Assembly: GCA_945859605.1 (NCBI GenBank)
Contig: OX243828.1
Span: 26,433,949 to 26,497,948 of the forward strand
Direction of reading: 5' to 3'
Origin: Lumbricus rubellus
Lineage: Eukaryota; Annelida; Clitellata; Crassiclitellata; Lumbricidae
DNA length: 64,000 nucleotides
Shown here: in pieces, positions 10,995 through 22,419 of the stretch
Layout of the letters: each line of letters opens with the position of its first letter
Position numbering within the stretch: position 1 is the first letter of the stretch
Notes under the pieces: model-generated
What the model saw: the letters and a program-made list of their open reading frames with translations, nothing else
Told to the model about the DNA's origin: nothing
Database searches by the model: none
Program-made: the position numbers and the translations under genes

Positions 10995-11196
10995 TTAGAC
11001 ATAGTAGGCTACTATAAATCCACGGCAGGCGTTAGCGTCCGCGACCAAAGACTCACCACCGAGCAGACGGCCTGGCCTTATCCTACTACCAAATATGTCG
11101 CACCTTGAGCCTACAAATGCACTATACCGAAACTCCACGAGCTCCACCGTCCAGTGCTTTCCACAGGTGTGTCGTTCCTTCCTGGCCGATACGTCC

Positions 11197-11410
11197 ACCC
11201 GATGGTGTAGTGGTGGTGTTCGGTGTCTTGGAGGCAGAGTGTTCCAGGTTCGGATTCACACCCTCAAGCCGCCGCGTAGAGGCCTTAAGCAAGTATCCTT
11301 CAGTTACAATTGCTCTTGCGCTTCGGTGTGAATCTCCGTGGCAGTGTCTGCGCTGTAATCGGGAGCGCCTCTGAGTAGTGATCAGGGCCGCTATAGAATT
11401 AGAGAAATGA
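11197..11410 (+). mobile_element. tRNA-derived SINE
   Basis: The head GATGGTGTAGTGGTGGTG resembles a tRNA A box and CCAGGTTCGGATTC a B box, so it has an internal RNA polymerase III promoter. The core contains CAATTGCTCTTGCGCTTCGG and CAGTGTCTGCGCTGTAAT. The tail GGGAGCGCCTCTGAGTAG followed by GCCGCTATAGAATT matches the 3' end of the local CR1-like LINE. Copies of the same family lie at 11690-13235, 46776-46968, 51986-52210, 55589-55805, 58745-58870 and 62017-62234. Confidence 0.85.
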
Positions 11411-11689
11411 ATCACAACAAATAAATAAACCAAGACTAGACTTTGAGGGCACAACACAGATCTCGTCAGATAAGCATCTGCTTTCCTTGAATTCAGGCTC
11501 CTTCTCGAATCGGGCCTACAGAGAACGAAACTACACAATTCTAAAGTAGTAGCCAGATGCAACAACTTACAAACTTGCATACAATGCATGAATGCATACA
11601 ATGCATGAATGTGTTCATGCATGCCACTAGTAATTAAGGTCGATATCAATATAAAAGGGCGCCGCTTCTCCTTTGCAATCCTACTATGA

Positions 11690-11765
11690 GTAATTGCGAG
11701 TGAAGGACTTGCTCAAGGTCCCTACGAGACGGTTTGAGGAGGATTCGAACCTGCAACCTGCGATT
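11690..11765 (-). mobile_element. tRNA-derived SINE, 3' part (interrupted)
   Basis: Minus-strand SINE: the core ATTGCGAGTGAAGGACTTGC on the plus strand is followed by GGATTCGAACCTGCAACCTG, the complement of the B box. It is interrupted at 11766 by a hAT element; the tRNA-like head resumes at 13203-13235. From 11411 to 11689 only a short ATGCATGAATGCATACA repeat (11577-11625) is seen. Confidence 0.8.
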
Positions 11766-13202
11766 CATGGGCGTCCGCAGGGGGGCGCAAGGGGGCGCAA
11801 GTGCGCCCCCCTGGATTTTTCGCGTATTTGCAAAATTAATTTAGAATATTTGGTTATGATGATTTCCAACGTGATTATCGGTGCGTTCTACAAGTTGGAC
11901 CTATATAACTTTCTTTGGACGCATAATGTACATGTATAGGCCTATAGGTACATAATTCTCTCGTGGTAATATTGAAATTCATACTGTGACCCTATATGAC
12001 AAAAATGCATTCAATCGTGTCGCCTAATAGACAAGTAATATCGTGTTCCCGTTAACAGCGGCTCTTGTGTTGTTTCTGGCGATCACTGCGAGATAACAGA
12101 TCCAGCTGGTGAAACGCGATTAGTCACACACATATACACACAAGGATATATTTATAAGCAAACTTAATTGGCACTGGCTGGAGCTACAGTGTCTATCTCT
12201 GACTAATAAATCATTTCTTCCTCAGATGCCAGCCAAGAGCGAAGGTGCCAGCGAGAGACAGAGAGGAAGAGGTAGAAGGGGACAGAGAGAAAAGGGGAGA
12301 TGAGGGTAAGAAGAGGAAACATCACATCAAAGTTGATACTTGATAGGGTGGTACATATATACATATATATATATATATCAAATTTGCGAGGGAGAGAGAA
12401 GGGGAATTAAAAGATTATCAGTGAGCAGAGGAATATAGTCAATAGCCTACCTTTATCTTGGGGAAGTTACGACCTTGCTGACAGGTTGCGGTCCCAACTC
12501 CCAACACAAGGGACAACAAAAGCTTCCCGCTCGAGGCTGAGCGATTGAGCGAAGGACAATTTGTTAGGAACCAAATAGGCAGTCAAAGGGAAGGGGTGTT
12601 TCGTTTTCGCTTGAAGTTGAGTTCTGTAATCGGCCTGACTTTATTTAAACTAAATATCAGCATAAGCCTACAGCGGACACCATAGGAAGGTCAGTCGATA
12701 CGGTATACGATTATGTAAAAAGTAGAAACATGGATTCATTAGTTCAGCAACCAGACTGACGACCGTTTATCAGGTCTCTGTATAATGAGTGTTTGTAGGC
12801 CTACATTGTACACGTGGGCTATATGGTACTTCGGAAACAGTTTCAGTCAGCAAAAGTTGATTCATGAAGTGATAAATCAGTTTGGATTATTGGATATAAG
12901 AACCCATACGATTGCAATGGTTATTTCGAGAGTAAGGTCAGATTTCACTCATATAAAATAATTATTTAACTAGGCTAGGCCTATATAGGCCTATCATAAA
13001 AGTTTTGACAATGAATGTCTATAATTATGATTTTTTCGCATGCTGGGTTCCGTTACAGCGGATCGAGAGGGAGACAGCGCAAAAGGAACAAGCGTCGAAG
13101 GTGGAGTGATCGGTTGCTTTCGACAACCTATTTAGCCCCTGTTACAATTAGGCCTATGTAAAAGTCTGCGCCCCCCTAGAAAAATTCCTGCGGACGCCCA
13201 TG
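11766..13202. mobile_element. hAT-like non-autonomous element, 1437 bp
   Basis: Perfect terminal inverted repeats CATGGGCGTCCGCAGG at both ends, then G/C-rich GGGGGCGCAAGTGCGCCCCC, are flanked by 8-bp duplications CTGCGATT (11758-11765 and 13203-13210). It is inserted in the B-box region of a SINE. Inside are an AT microsatellite (12356-12380) and no open frame of note. The 424-bp element at 27531-27954 is a shorter member of the same family. Confidence 0.92.
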
Positions 13203-13235
13203 CTGCGATTCTAACCACAACCTGGTGATACTGAC
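13203..13235 (-). mobile_element. tRNA-derived SINE, head part
   Basis: CTGCGATTCTAACCACAACC followed by TGGTGATAC is the complement of the SINE head and anticodon-arm region; it rejoins the SINE piece ending at 11765 when the hAT element is removed. Confidence 0.7.
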
Positions 13236-14303
13236 AATGAAACTAAGATTCAAAACGAAGCGAAAGAGAAAACCGTTACTGTTGGATCTTGAGAAACTAA
13301 AACATTATCAGGTTGAGCAACAATATCAATCAGAAGTCACAAGCAGGTTTAAAGAACTGGAATGAATAGACGAACCGAGAACACCAGACAAACTTTGGCG
13401 ACAACTAAAGGAAGCTACAGTAACTGTACATGTATGATGGGCGCTGCAAAGGTGACAATACGTAAAGGCCACCATAAGCACAAGAACTGGATCTCAAAAG
13501 AGACCTTGGAGTGGATAGAGAAGAAACGCGAAGCCAAAACTAAATCACCCACGGAATACAAACGGCTGCGAGGTGAAGTACAGAGAAGACTACGACAGGA
13601 TAAGCAGAAGAGCTAGAGACACTGTGTAGTGAATTAGAAGAAAACGCCAAAAAAGATACCGCAGACCAGTCTTCAAAACAATGAAGCGACTCACTGGTTC
13701 ATTCGTCCCTCATACCACGGCCATTAAAGATGTATCTAGCAAGTAAGTTATTTAACCTAAAAAGGTAAATCATAGATGGAGAGAATACTGCGAACAACTA
13801 TAGGGCCTACAACGAAGAACTTCGGAAGAAGACGAGAATGTGGAAATTGATATTCAAGAAAGGGAACCACCACTGTTGAAGGAAGAAATCAGACGAGCAA
13901 GAATGAAGTCGGCAACATGAAAGGAATCAGGACCGGCCGATGTTGCCGCAGAACTATTAGGTTTGGAGGAGAGATGACGGCGACCAAACTGCACGAGATA
14001 TGCATGGAAGTGTGGGAGACCAGAAAATGGCGAGAAGACTGGACTCAATCAACATTCATCCCGCTTCCAAAAAAGGGTGATCCACTTCAGTGTGAAAATT
14101 GCAGAACTATTGCACTGGTTTCACATGCAAGCAAAAACATTTGTGCATGATGTTTGATCGTATGCAACAAAGCTCGATGACAAAATTGCTCAGTAACAGG
14201 TGGGGTTTAGGACAAGAAGAGAGGCCAGATTGTGAACCTTAAGATAATACTTAGTCTAGACAAAGCCAAAGAAAGGATTCAACCACTTTACCTTGGTTTC
14301 ATT
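13236..14303 (+). mobile_element. old RTE-like LINE, endonuclease/RT part (segment 1)
   Basis: Reads MKLRFKTKRKRKPLLLDLEK, a spacer with IEKKREAKTKSP and YKRLRGEVQRRLRQDK, then, after frame breaks, HEICMEVWETRKWREDWTQS followed by PLPKKGDPLQCENCRTIALV and SHASK (about 13990-14130). The order DLEKL - RRLRRDK - LPKKGDL..C.NYRTI is that of RTE-clade ORF proteins. It has many stops. The element resumes at 15932, 17219 and 19447 between younger insertions and ends near 19838. Confidence 0.85.
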
Positions 14304-15931
14304 GACCACCAACGCCTTTTATAGAGACCGACATGAATAACTGTGGTTGACGGGTATCCTATCAAAAGGGCGACTTCGAAAGGGCGTCGATCATAAAGGC
14401 GACTGTTCAAAAGAGCGCCGATCAAAAGGGCGACCAACAAAAGGGCGACAATCAAACGGGTGCATATCGAACGTTCGCAATGGTTAAATAACAACGGTAG
14501 GCCTACATAAAAGAGAAGTACGCAAACAGGCTTACGTAAGCCTATGCCTATCATCATCATCATCATCAATATCATAGGGCTCAATGCCCGTTAGAGTCCG
14601 ACGCCACTCTCTGTCTGAGTCTGTCTCGCGTCATGCTGCCCAGCCTCAACTTGTCCGGTCAGCAGGTCTGCTCCATACCATTAACATCTTGGAGCATCTA
14701 GACCACATTGTCCGATTGAAGAGAATCGTGAAAAAGAGGCATGAAGGACAACGTGGGTCAATGCCCGTTGTGTCCCACGCTCCGTCCCCCGACTCTCTCC
14801 ACCAGTCTGTCCTGACCGACCTGTGCATGTCTGCTTCACATCATGACACCTTGAAGCATCTGGGTAGCCATGTCACTTGTGTCGTGGTTTTGACGGATTA
14901 CAATCGTCTTGGTTTTTTACTGCCAGAGTATCGCCACCCATCTGGCAAACCTTCCTCATTTTGTTCGGGCTTAGGACCGGCACAGGGACTTTGTTGGTTC
15001 CCTGTGGCAGAGGATGGATGCAGTTTAACGTCGTGCCCAGGCCTGAGTTACTCCATCCCACGGAGGGGTCAGCCACTCGGACTTATGCCTATGCTAACTG
15101 TTAATCCTTTCATGTAGTTCAGAAGTGTAATTAGCCAGTTACAGAGGGTAGTTCTTCTTCTTTTCCCTCAGGCCTGAGTTACTCCATCCCACGGAGGGGT
15201 CAGCCACTCGGACTTACATGTAGGCATCATCCCTCCTGATGCATCCTCACCTGAATCTTGAAAGTGCCTGTGTTTCCATCCCCTCCTCACCGTTGTACTT
15301 GCACCTTCGTACATTTTCACCAGCCGTACCATTTTTTCTGAGACTCCTTTCTTCCTCAGGCTCCAGTAGACGACTTCCCGTGGTACTCTGTCGAATGCCT
15401 TTTCCATATCCACAAAGGTCCAGTATCTTTTGCTGTTTCCTTCCATTATTTTTTCTTGTACTTGTCTCAGTATAAACACATGGGCGCCCGCACATAGGGG
15501 TAAGGAAAATCGACACGTAGCCTACGTGTATTTTTTAAACTACTACTTTGGGTTTCTAACTAATTTCTTCGCGTTAGAGAATTAATTATACTAATAATGA
15601 CAAAGTGAAACTAATAAATCTGCGTTTGGAAACCTCTCTACAAAATAAACATGATTACTCGTAGCCTATGTGTGTAGACCTATACAAATGAACAGTTTTA
15701 AACGCACAGTGCAGTTATATAAAAGAAATTTGAGCGATTTTGACTAGCCGTTAAGCATATTTAAAACTAAGTTGCCGAGAAAGAGTGACAATGGCCTTAG
15801 AACTTGCAAAAAGCAACAAGGGTCGCGATATGTTAATGGTTGACGGCTGTACATTCAGACTTGAAAAAAGACTTCAGCATGTAGATAGCCCTTTTAATTG
15901 TCGCCCTTTCGTTTGGTCGCCCTTTTGATGG
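14304..15931. mobile_element. foldback-type insertion with tandem AAAAGGGCGAC arms
   Basis: The left arm (about 14360-14475) is a run of 14-16-bp units with the core AAAAGGGCGAC (ATCAAAAGGGCGAC first); the right arm (about 15880-15931) holds the same motif inverted, ending GTCGCCCTTTTGAT. The insertion separates two segments of the RTE-like LINE. The interior holds minus-strand LINE remnants: a (ATG)n-tailed 3' end at 14556-14620 and an RT piece at 15290-15490. It also holds a 48-bp direct repeat (GGCCTGAGTTACTCCATCCC at the start) at about 15039-15086 and 15169-15216. Exact borders and class are unknown. Confidence 0.65.
15290..15490 (-). mobile_element. LINE reverse transcriptase fragment
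   Basis: Minus strand reads FILRQVQEKIMEGNSKRYWT, FVDMEKAFDRVPREVVYWSL, RKKGVSEKMVRLVKMYEGAS. This is the palm region (FVDMEKAFDRV) of another non-LTR retrotransposon, lying inside the foldback-type insertion. Confidence 0.88.
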
Positions 15932-16438
15932 TGAATCAATAGTGAAAACCACGCTCGAAATGGGCTTCCCATCTAAACTATTAATGAATCTGTACAGGCA
16001 AATGTCGGGATAGATGTCCACACCTCGATGTGGTTCAAAGTTTAAAAGAAGAGTTCGACAAGGATACAACCTCTGTGTATGCTTGTTTAACGTCATAGCA
16101 GAACAACTAATGCAAAATGGACTAGCGGGATTTGCCGGTGGATTTAGAATTGGCGGAAAAACCATTATCAGCGACCTCAGATACGCTTAGCCTTAGGCCT
16201 ACGATATTGTTGTTCTGGCCACAACATCGGAAGAACTACAAAGACTCGTGAAACGCGTTGAAAGTGCTGCAGAGACTATGGTATGTCGAACAACGTGGCA
16301 AAGACGAAAGTCATGACAAATACTGTTCGTGTCAAGATTCTGGTGAATGAAGAAAGACTGGTTTCAGCAAGTAGGCCAAATTCCTTTCTTTAGGCTAACT
16401 GCAATGAATGGATTGGAAAAAATATGGAAGGATAGGCA
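15932..16438 (+). mobile_element. old RTE-like LINE (segment 2)
   Basis: Resumes the LINE begun at 13236: VKTTLEMGFPSKLLMNLYRQ (about 15945-16000), a VRQGYNLCVCLFNVIAEQLM-like stretch, the decayed FADD region near 16180, and SNNVAKTKVMTNTV near 16285. Interrupted at 16439 by a hAT MITE. Confidence 0.8.
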
Positions 16439-17210
16439 CAGGCCCGGCCTTAGGGCAAGGCGAGCGAGGCAACCGCCTTGGGCCCCGCGCTTCCAGGGGC
16501 CCCGCGCTGCTGGCTATAATTTTTTTTCTTTGGCGATATTGACAATGATAATAGCCTACGTCGTATAAAACAACTGTTCTTGCAGTCAATTTGTCACGCG
16601 AATGTGACGTGGTGATTTTGAAAGAACGAAACTTCGCTAAACCTTAAGGCTTAAGGCGATTGATCACAGCTAGCCTACTTTTTTAGCGTTGACCTGCGTG
16701 TAAAATTCTCTCCAGAAAACACTAATTAGGGCCTAACTCATTTTGCTTCAAATTTGCAAATGGACATCCGAATACATTTTTGCTGGGGATGTCAAAACAC
16801 AATGATAGTGGTGACAATTTTAGCGACAGCTTAGAAAATGCAAAACAGGAAATTTAGAACATGGATATTTTCAGAGAGGTGCCTAAATGTAGCCTAAATT
16901 TATCCGCTTCACTTTGTGAATAATTGGCATCATAGTGCTTTTGGCGCAAAGAAATTTGTCAAAAGCCAAAACGCAGACCTAACATGCATCATTAGAAAAT
17001 CAAATAATTATGTATAGGCCACATCAATGTGGTTTGTTTTAAAATAGTGCTCTTACTCTTAGCTCAAAAGAAATGTGGGAAGCAACGTAAGTGTCCCATC
17101 TTAGGTGACTCTCCCCCACCAGTGCCGCATTGACAAGAAATCAACTGCGTAAATTTAAGCTTGAGGACCCGCTGCTGCCTTGGGCCCCGCAAACCCTAGG
17201 GCCGGGCCTG
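16439..17210. mobile_element. hAT MITE, 772 bp
   Basis: Terminal inverted repeats CAGGCCCGGCCTTAGGGC and GCCCTAGGGCCGGGCCTG, subterminal GCCTTGGGCCCCGC at both ends, and perfect 8-bp duplications GATAGGCA (16431-16438 and 17211-17218). It splits the RTE-like LINE and has no coding capacity. Confidence 0.94.
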
Positions 17211-17310
17211 GATAGGCATGTGAGTACAGATACGAAAAAAGACTGGTGAAGGCTTTGATAATACCGACACGGTCCGACAGTATTATATGGTTGTGAGACA
17301 TGGACAAAGA

Positions 17311-19435
17311 TGTTGAATCAATTCCTACGCAGTCTGTAACTGAATTGTTCAATTCCTACGAAGCTGTGATGACCGAGATCATTGACACCTTACCTTTGCG
17401 CTCTGTTAAGACTCGTCATCGCCCGCTGTCTCCGTGGTTCAACGCAGAGTGCAGAGCGCTCCGTCGACGGGCCCGCTGCCTGGAGAGGATTTACAGACGA
17501 ACGCGCTCTCCTCAAGATCAAGCCACGTGGATTCATTTCGTCCGGAAGATGCACTCCGCTTACCGGGAGAGGGAGCGCGAATACTGAGAGGCGGTCATCA
17601 CTCGCCAGTCAACCGAGCCAAAGAAGTTGTGGTCGCCATTCAACAACCTTCTCGGTCGTCAATCAGCCAGCCATCAATCGCAACCACCGCCGCCGTTTAC
17701 TGCAGATGCATTCTTTGAGCGCCATACAGCTAAAATTTCAGCTATGCGTGACGCTACCTCAGCTTCTAATTCACCAGAATTCTCTGTCACTGATCACCGT
17801 CTATCTACCTTAAATGAGGTTACTGAACTAGAGTTGCGAAAGCTAATTCTAGCATCTGCGCCGAAAAACGTGCGAGTTGTCCCTACATTTATCATTCAAG
17901 GACTCATAGACGACTTTCTGCCATTTCTCACTACGCTCTGCAACCGGTCTATCCAAGAATCCCATCTTCCATCTTCTCAACAACAGTCAATCCTGCTTCC
18001 TGTTCTGAAGCGAGATGGTCTGGACCGAAGTGATCCAGCCAACTACAGGCCAATTGCAAATGTCACTTTTTTATCTAGAATTTTAGAACGAATTGTTGCA
18101 AACCAATTAATTGCATATTTAGACATGAATGTCTAAATATGCAATGTCCCCTCTCAGCAATCAGGTTTCCGTAGAAATCATTCTACTGAAACACTTTTGG
18201 TTCGCCTGTTGTCTGACTTCTATGGTGCCATAGACCGTGGTCAGGTCACTCTATTAGCCCTGTTTGATGTCAGTGCTGCATTTGATGCAGTTGATCATTC
18301 TATCCTGCTCCATCGTCTTTCTATTTCATTTGGTATAGCTGGTGCTCCTTTAGAATGGTTTCGTTCTTTTCTGTCTAGGTGCACAAACTGTGTGGTATTG
18401 GGTGACTCCAGGTCACGTTGTGTCCCAGCCCCTTTTGGTGTGCCTCAGGGTTCAGTATTGGGCCCTTTACTTTACGTTCTCTATACAGTTGGTATTGGTT
18501 CCTTGTTGTCTACATGTGGCCTCCTGCACCAACTCTATGCTGACGACGTGCAGGCCTATGCTCACTGCCTTGCCACTGATGCAATGTCCACTGTATCTTT
18601 AATGTCCAATGCCATTGATGCTCTCTCATCATGGATGACATCTAATCGTTTGTTACTAAATCCCTCTAAAACTCAGTTAATCTGGTTTGGTACTCGCAGG
18701 CAATTGGCATCCATTGACCTGCACTTAATAGCAGCGACTTTCCCTGATATATCCTTCTCTCTCACAGTCCGAGACCTTGGAATTACTCTGGATCAAGAGT
18801 TAAATTTCTCAAAGCATATCAATTTGGTCACTCGTAGTGACAACTCCCGAATTGTCTCAAGATCTCTCTCTCTCTCTCTCATAGTGCTACTCTGACACTT
18901 GTCCATGCCTTTGTCACCAGTAGAATTGATCACTGCAGTTCGGTACTCATGGGTCTGCCACTTGGACTAATTGGGCGCCTTGAACGAGTTCTTCGTTCGG
19001 CTGCTCGCCTCATTGGCCGCATTCCTAAATATTCCCCCGTCTCTGCTTATATGCGTGATGTTCTTCACTGGCTCCCTGTTTCACAGCGCATCTCCTACCG
19101 AGTTCTGCACTTGTCTGGCGTTGCCTTACTGATTGTGCTCCATCATACCTGTCCATTCTTTGTCGACCTGTCTCCGACTTTGCAGCCCGTCGAGCTCTTC
19201 GCTCTGCGACAATGGGGGACCTTTTGGTTCTTCGAGCTCGCACTTCTACAAGACAGCGCCGAGCCTTTTCTACTGTGGGTCCTGCTATCTGGAACGGCCT
19301 CCCACTAAGCTTGCGACTTATGCCTAGACTAAATTCACCTGCTTTTTATAAGTTGCTCAAAACATATTATTTTAGTAGGTTTCTTGAAGAAGCGCTATAT
19401 AAATTCACAAAGTGAAAAAAATGAAATGAAATGAA
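17311..19435 (+). mobile_element. CR1-like LINE, 2125 bp, inserted into the RTE-like LINE
   Basis: Target duplications ATGGACAAAGA (17300-17310) and ATGGACAATGA (19436-19446), one mismatch. ORF2 region: RHRPLSPWFNAECRALRRRA (about 17410-17470), DPANYRPIANVTFLSRILER (18034-18090), QSGFRRNHSTETLLVRLL, LFDVSAAFDAVDHSILLHRL, GVPQGSVLGPLLYVL, LYADDVQAYAH (18532-18565), then a C-terminus with LHWLPVSQRISYRV and GPAIWNGLP. Stops and frameshifts occur near 17587, 18135, 18890 and 19110. The 3' end CTTGAAGAAGCGCTATATAA is shared with the local SINE and is followed by (GAAAT)n. Confidence 0.93.
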
Positions 19436-19446
19436 ATGGACAATGA

Positions 19447-19838
19447 CCAAGAAAATGAAAAAAAGATTATCGCATGTGAGATGTGAATTTGGAGGAAGAT
19501 GCAGAGAATATCTTGGAAAGAAAAAAGGACAAATGATCGAGTGGGTGCGCACAGAAATTGGTATCGATATGGATGAGTCGTTACAACAAACAGTGCTACG
19601 AAGAAAGTTGGTTTTCTTTGGTCATGTTATGCGTTCAAATGGTTTGGAGAAAGGTATGATGCTGGGATGCGGAGAGGGAAGGAGAAAACAAGGGTGACCA
19701 GGGAAAAGGTGGTTGGACGATGTTCAAGAAACAACAGGAATGAATCTGGAACAACTAAGAGAAGCGACATCAGAAAGAAAGAAATGGAGAAGGCTGGCCA
19801 TGACGATCGCTAGAGTTCAACGAACTGACAGCACAAGG
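19447..19838 (+). mobile_element. old RTE-like LINE, C-terminal segment
   Basis: After removal of the CR1-like insertion, LYGCETWT (17260-17300) joins MTKKMKKRL. It continues with VLRRKLVFFGHVMRSNGLEK (about 19597-19655), GRPGKRWLDDVQETTGMNLE-like with one stop, and ATSERKKWRRLAMTIARVQR to DSTR. This is the C-terminal domain typical of RTE-like ORF2. It marks the end of the LINE begun at 13236. Confidence 0.85.
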
Positions 19839-19899
19839 TGACAAGGTGAGGGAGTAGGATTACTAAATAAAAATTATGCGAATTAAACGAGTAAAATGA

Positions 19900-20444
19900 A
19901 ATCTTGGCTGGCCATGCATGGGAATGACGGTCATGGTGAAATTGTCAATGATATGAAAGAAGAAGTTCATCAGCAACGAAAGCAAATTGCGGTTGATGAA
20001 GGCATTGGTGCAGCCAGTGGTAACTAGGCCTGCGGATGCGAAGCCTGGACGCTGAAGAAGGAGAAAGAAAGAAAAGCGTATTCAGGCGTTTGAGAATAAG
20101 TGCATCAGAAAAATTTGGAAAATCCCGTGGACAAAAATAAAAGCCTATCAAATGAACGGGTCTACATATTTTTGCAGGGACCTTGAAGGAATTATTAGCT
20201 AACAAAGTTCGAAAACTGAGAGATTTTGTCCGCATCATAAGACGCACGATAGCATCGAAAGCAGTCTGATGAAGGGTATCGTGGAAGGAGTCTGAGGACG
20301 AGGAATATCAAAATTTCGTGGATTGATAACATCTTGAAATGGACTGATGGGCACTTGTCAATTGAACGCGGCTCGGGACATTGGACAGTTATGTTCTATT
20401 CGTGCAGCCAAATGTCGCGAAGCGACGAGTCCGACGACGGCGAT
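19900..20444 (+). mobile_element. RTE-like LINE C-terminal fragment, second copy
   Basis: Reads LRLMKALVQPVVT, ACGCEAWTLKKEKER, IQAFENKCIRKIWKIPWTKI-like after frame correction, SIESSLMKGIVEGV and GRGISKFRGLI near 20250-20320. Heavily decayed. A minus-strand LINE inserted at its 3' end (target duplication 20434-20444). Confidence 0.75.
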
Positions 20445-21463
20445 CTTCTTCTTCTTTAGGTTAGCTGCCTCTCGGCAGGTCCAGATGCCCAACGACGCCA
20501 CTCTTCTCGATGTTGTGCTTTTCTTTGAGTTTTCCATATCCATCCTCCATCATCCAGTCCAAGAACTTTTCCCTAGTTCTTCCTCTTCCCCTCTTCCCCT
20601 CCATTTTGCCCTCTACAATGTCTCTTTGCAAGGAGTTGCCTCTCAGTACATGACCTATCCAGTTCTTCTGCCTTGTTCGAATTGTATTCATCAAGGTTCT
20701 CTCCTCTTCCACCTTCTTCAGTACTTCTTCATTTGATTTATGTTCTGTCCAGCTGACCCTTTCCATCCTTCTCCATATCCACATCTCGAACGCTTCTATT
20801 CGTTTGACATCCTCCTTTCTCATCGTCCAGGTCTCTACTCCGTACAGTGTGACGCTCCAGATCAGCGCCTTGAATATTCTTTTCTTGATGTCTCGACTCA
20901 TTCCTCCTTTCAGTAGCTCTTTCCTTTTCGTGAACGCTTCTTTCCCCATCGCTATCCTTTTCTTGATTTCTTTGTGGCACTTCGCATCTTCCGATATCAG
21001 GCTTCCTAGATAGCAAAATTCAGTGACTTGCTCCACTTCTTCTCCATTGATTGTTATTTTCATATTCTTTGCCCCTTTTGCTTCTCTACTTATTCTCATT
21101 ACCTTCGTCTTTTTGATGTTTATCTTCATCCCATATTCTTTGCTGGTTCTATTTAGTTCATCCATTATGTGTTGTAGGTTCTCTTATGTGCTTGCCAGCA
21201 TTGCCTGGTCGTCCGCAAAACGTAACGCCTTTATCATCTTTCCTCCAACCTTTATTCCTTCTTCCGTGTCCTGTTAAAGTGCTTCCCGTATCAGCTCTTC
21301 GATGTATTTTTCCCGGTTCCGATAGTTCTCCCTCTATCCTCACTCTTATCCTCTGTCCCATATACAGGTTTCCTATTAAACTTCTATCTCTCCAGTCCAC
21401 ACCCATCTTCCTCAGGATTGTCATTAGCTTCCTCCAGTCTACCCTGTCGAACGCCTTCTCATA
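20445..21463 (-). mobile_element. 5'-truncated LINE, 1019 bp, 11-bp target duplication
   Basis: ACGACGGCGAT at 20434-20444 and 21464-21474. Minus strand: YEKAFDRVDWRKLMTILRKM near 21440-21390, then KTKVMRISREAKGAKNMKIT, VTEFCYLGSLISEDAKCHKE, ALIWSVTLYGVETWTMRKED, QKNWIGHVLRGNSLQRDIVE and GKMEGKRGRGRTREKFLDWM to a stop at 20461. The FADD catalytic block is lost in a frameshifted zone near 21200-21290. The 3' tail is (GAA)n. A second 3' end of this family lies at 40775-40975. From 21475 to 21979 I see only unique, A/T-rich sequence. Confidence 0.93.
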
Positions 21464-21979
21464 ACGACGGCGATATGGCATGACATCTGCGAATCACTAT
21501 GACCTATATGTCTGATGTTCATCCAAACTGTTTAGCAATGCTGTCAGTTGAGTGAAACACTATATGTAGGTTCATTCATTAACATGGATGCTGTTGTTCT
21601 TCTCTTTCCAATTTTGTCTTGAATTGAGGATTTGGATGTAATTAATTCAAAGCTTATGCACCCCAATACAGATTTTTTACCACGCTTTCAATGTCAACAA
21701 AACCAGGCATCCAGCTGGCCCCTTAGTGAGCTTCCCTGGCCCCTCCATGCCACATCCAATAAGAAAAGTCAAGAGCCGCCACTGGTTGACATATCTCATA
21801 AAATTGTGGTTAATATTCTAAATTATAAATAGGATTATTTTCTGCACTTAGGCTACTCTCAAAGAATACACAGTTTCCACACGGCTCAGGCAACAGCCTC
21901 CAATGTTTAATGAATTTCTTGGCAGCAATTGGAGCTACTGCCTTGTATATTTATTATTTAAGTTATGGTATTATTTCAG

Positions 21980-22182
21980 CAAATTTTCCATAACTGTATC
22001 GGGGACACATCTGAGGGAGCTGAATTTGAAATCCTTACGGCAAATAAAGACCCGCGGAGTTGGGATCGCTTGGAATCATGAACTCTGTTACGTCAATGCG
22101 ATTAACTGGACACGAATTCTAACAAATAGAGTTTCTGAGCAACCGGTTTATATACTAGATAACGCCAACTCATCGACATGCG
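21980..22182 (+). CDS. EGFR/ErbB-like ectodomain, exon B (L domain C-terminal half)
   Basis: Acceptor TTATTTCAG|CAAATT, donor TGCG|GTAGTA; enters at phase 2 and leaves at phase 1. Encodes LRELNLKSLRQIKTRGVGIA then WNHELCYVNAINWTRIL and ends NANSSTC. EGFR has the equivalent block of a LGLRSL-like strand, then NLCYANTINW, then a cysteine before the furin region. The tryptophan-rich signature C(Y/F)xxxxxW is therefore intact. Two N-glycosylation sequons (NWT, NSS) fit an extracellular domain. This is the strongest family evidence in the gene. Confidence 0.93.
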
Positions 22183-22419
22183 GTAGTAGCCTAATATGAA
22201 TATACACATTATACTGTAATTCTGTATAATATTTGAATGTGGTGATGTGTCACCCTGCTGCAATATCACATTGCATGACCTTCAACATAAAATAGTGAGG
22301 GTCTGAAGTGGCTCAGAATTATAGCTTTAATGTGTGTTTAGAAAGGTGGAATAAAATTTAGTCGGCAATATTTTATAGATCATTTATTATTACTGTTTAA
22401 TTCACCCCATGACCTTGTA

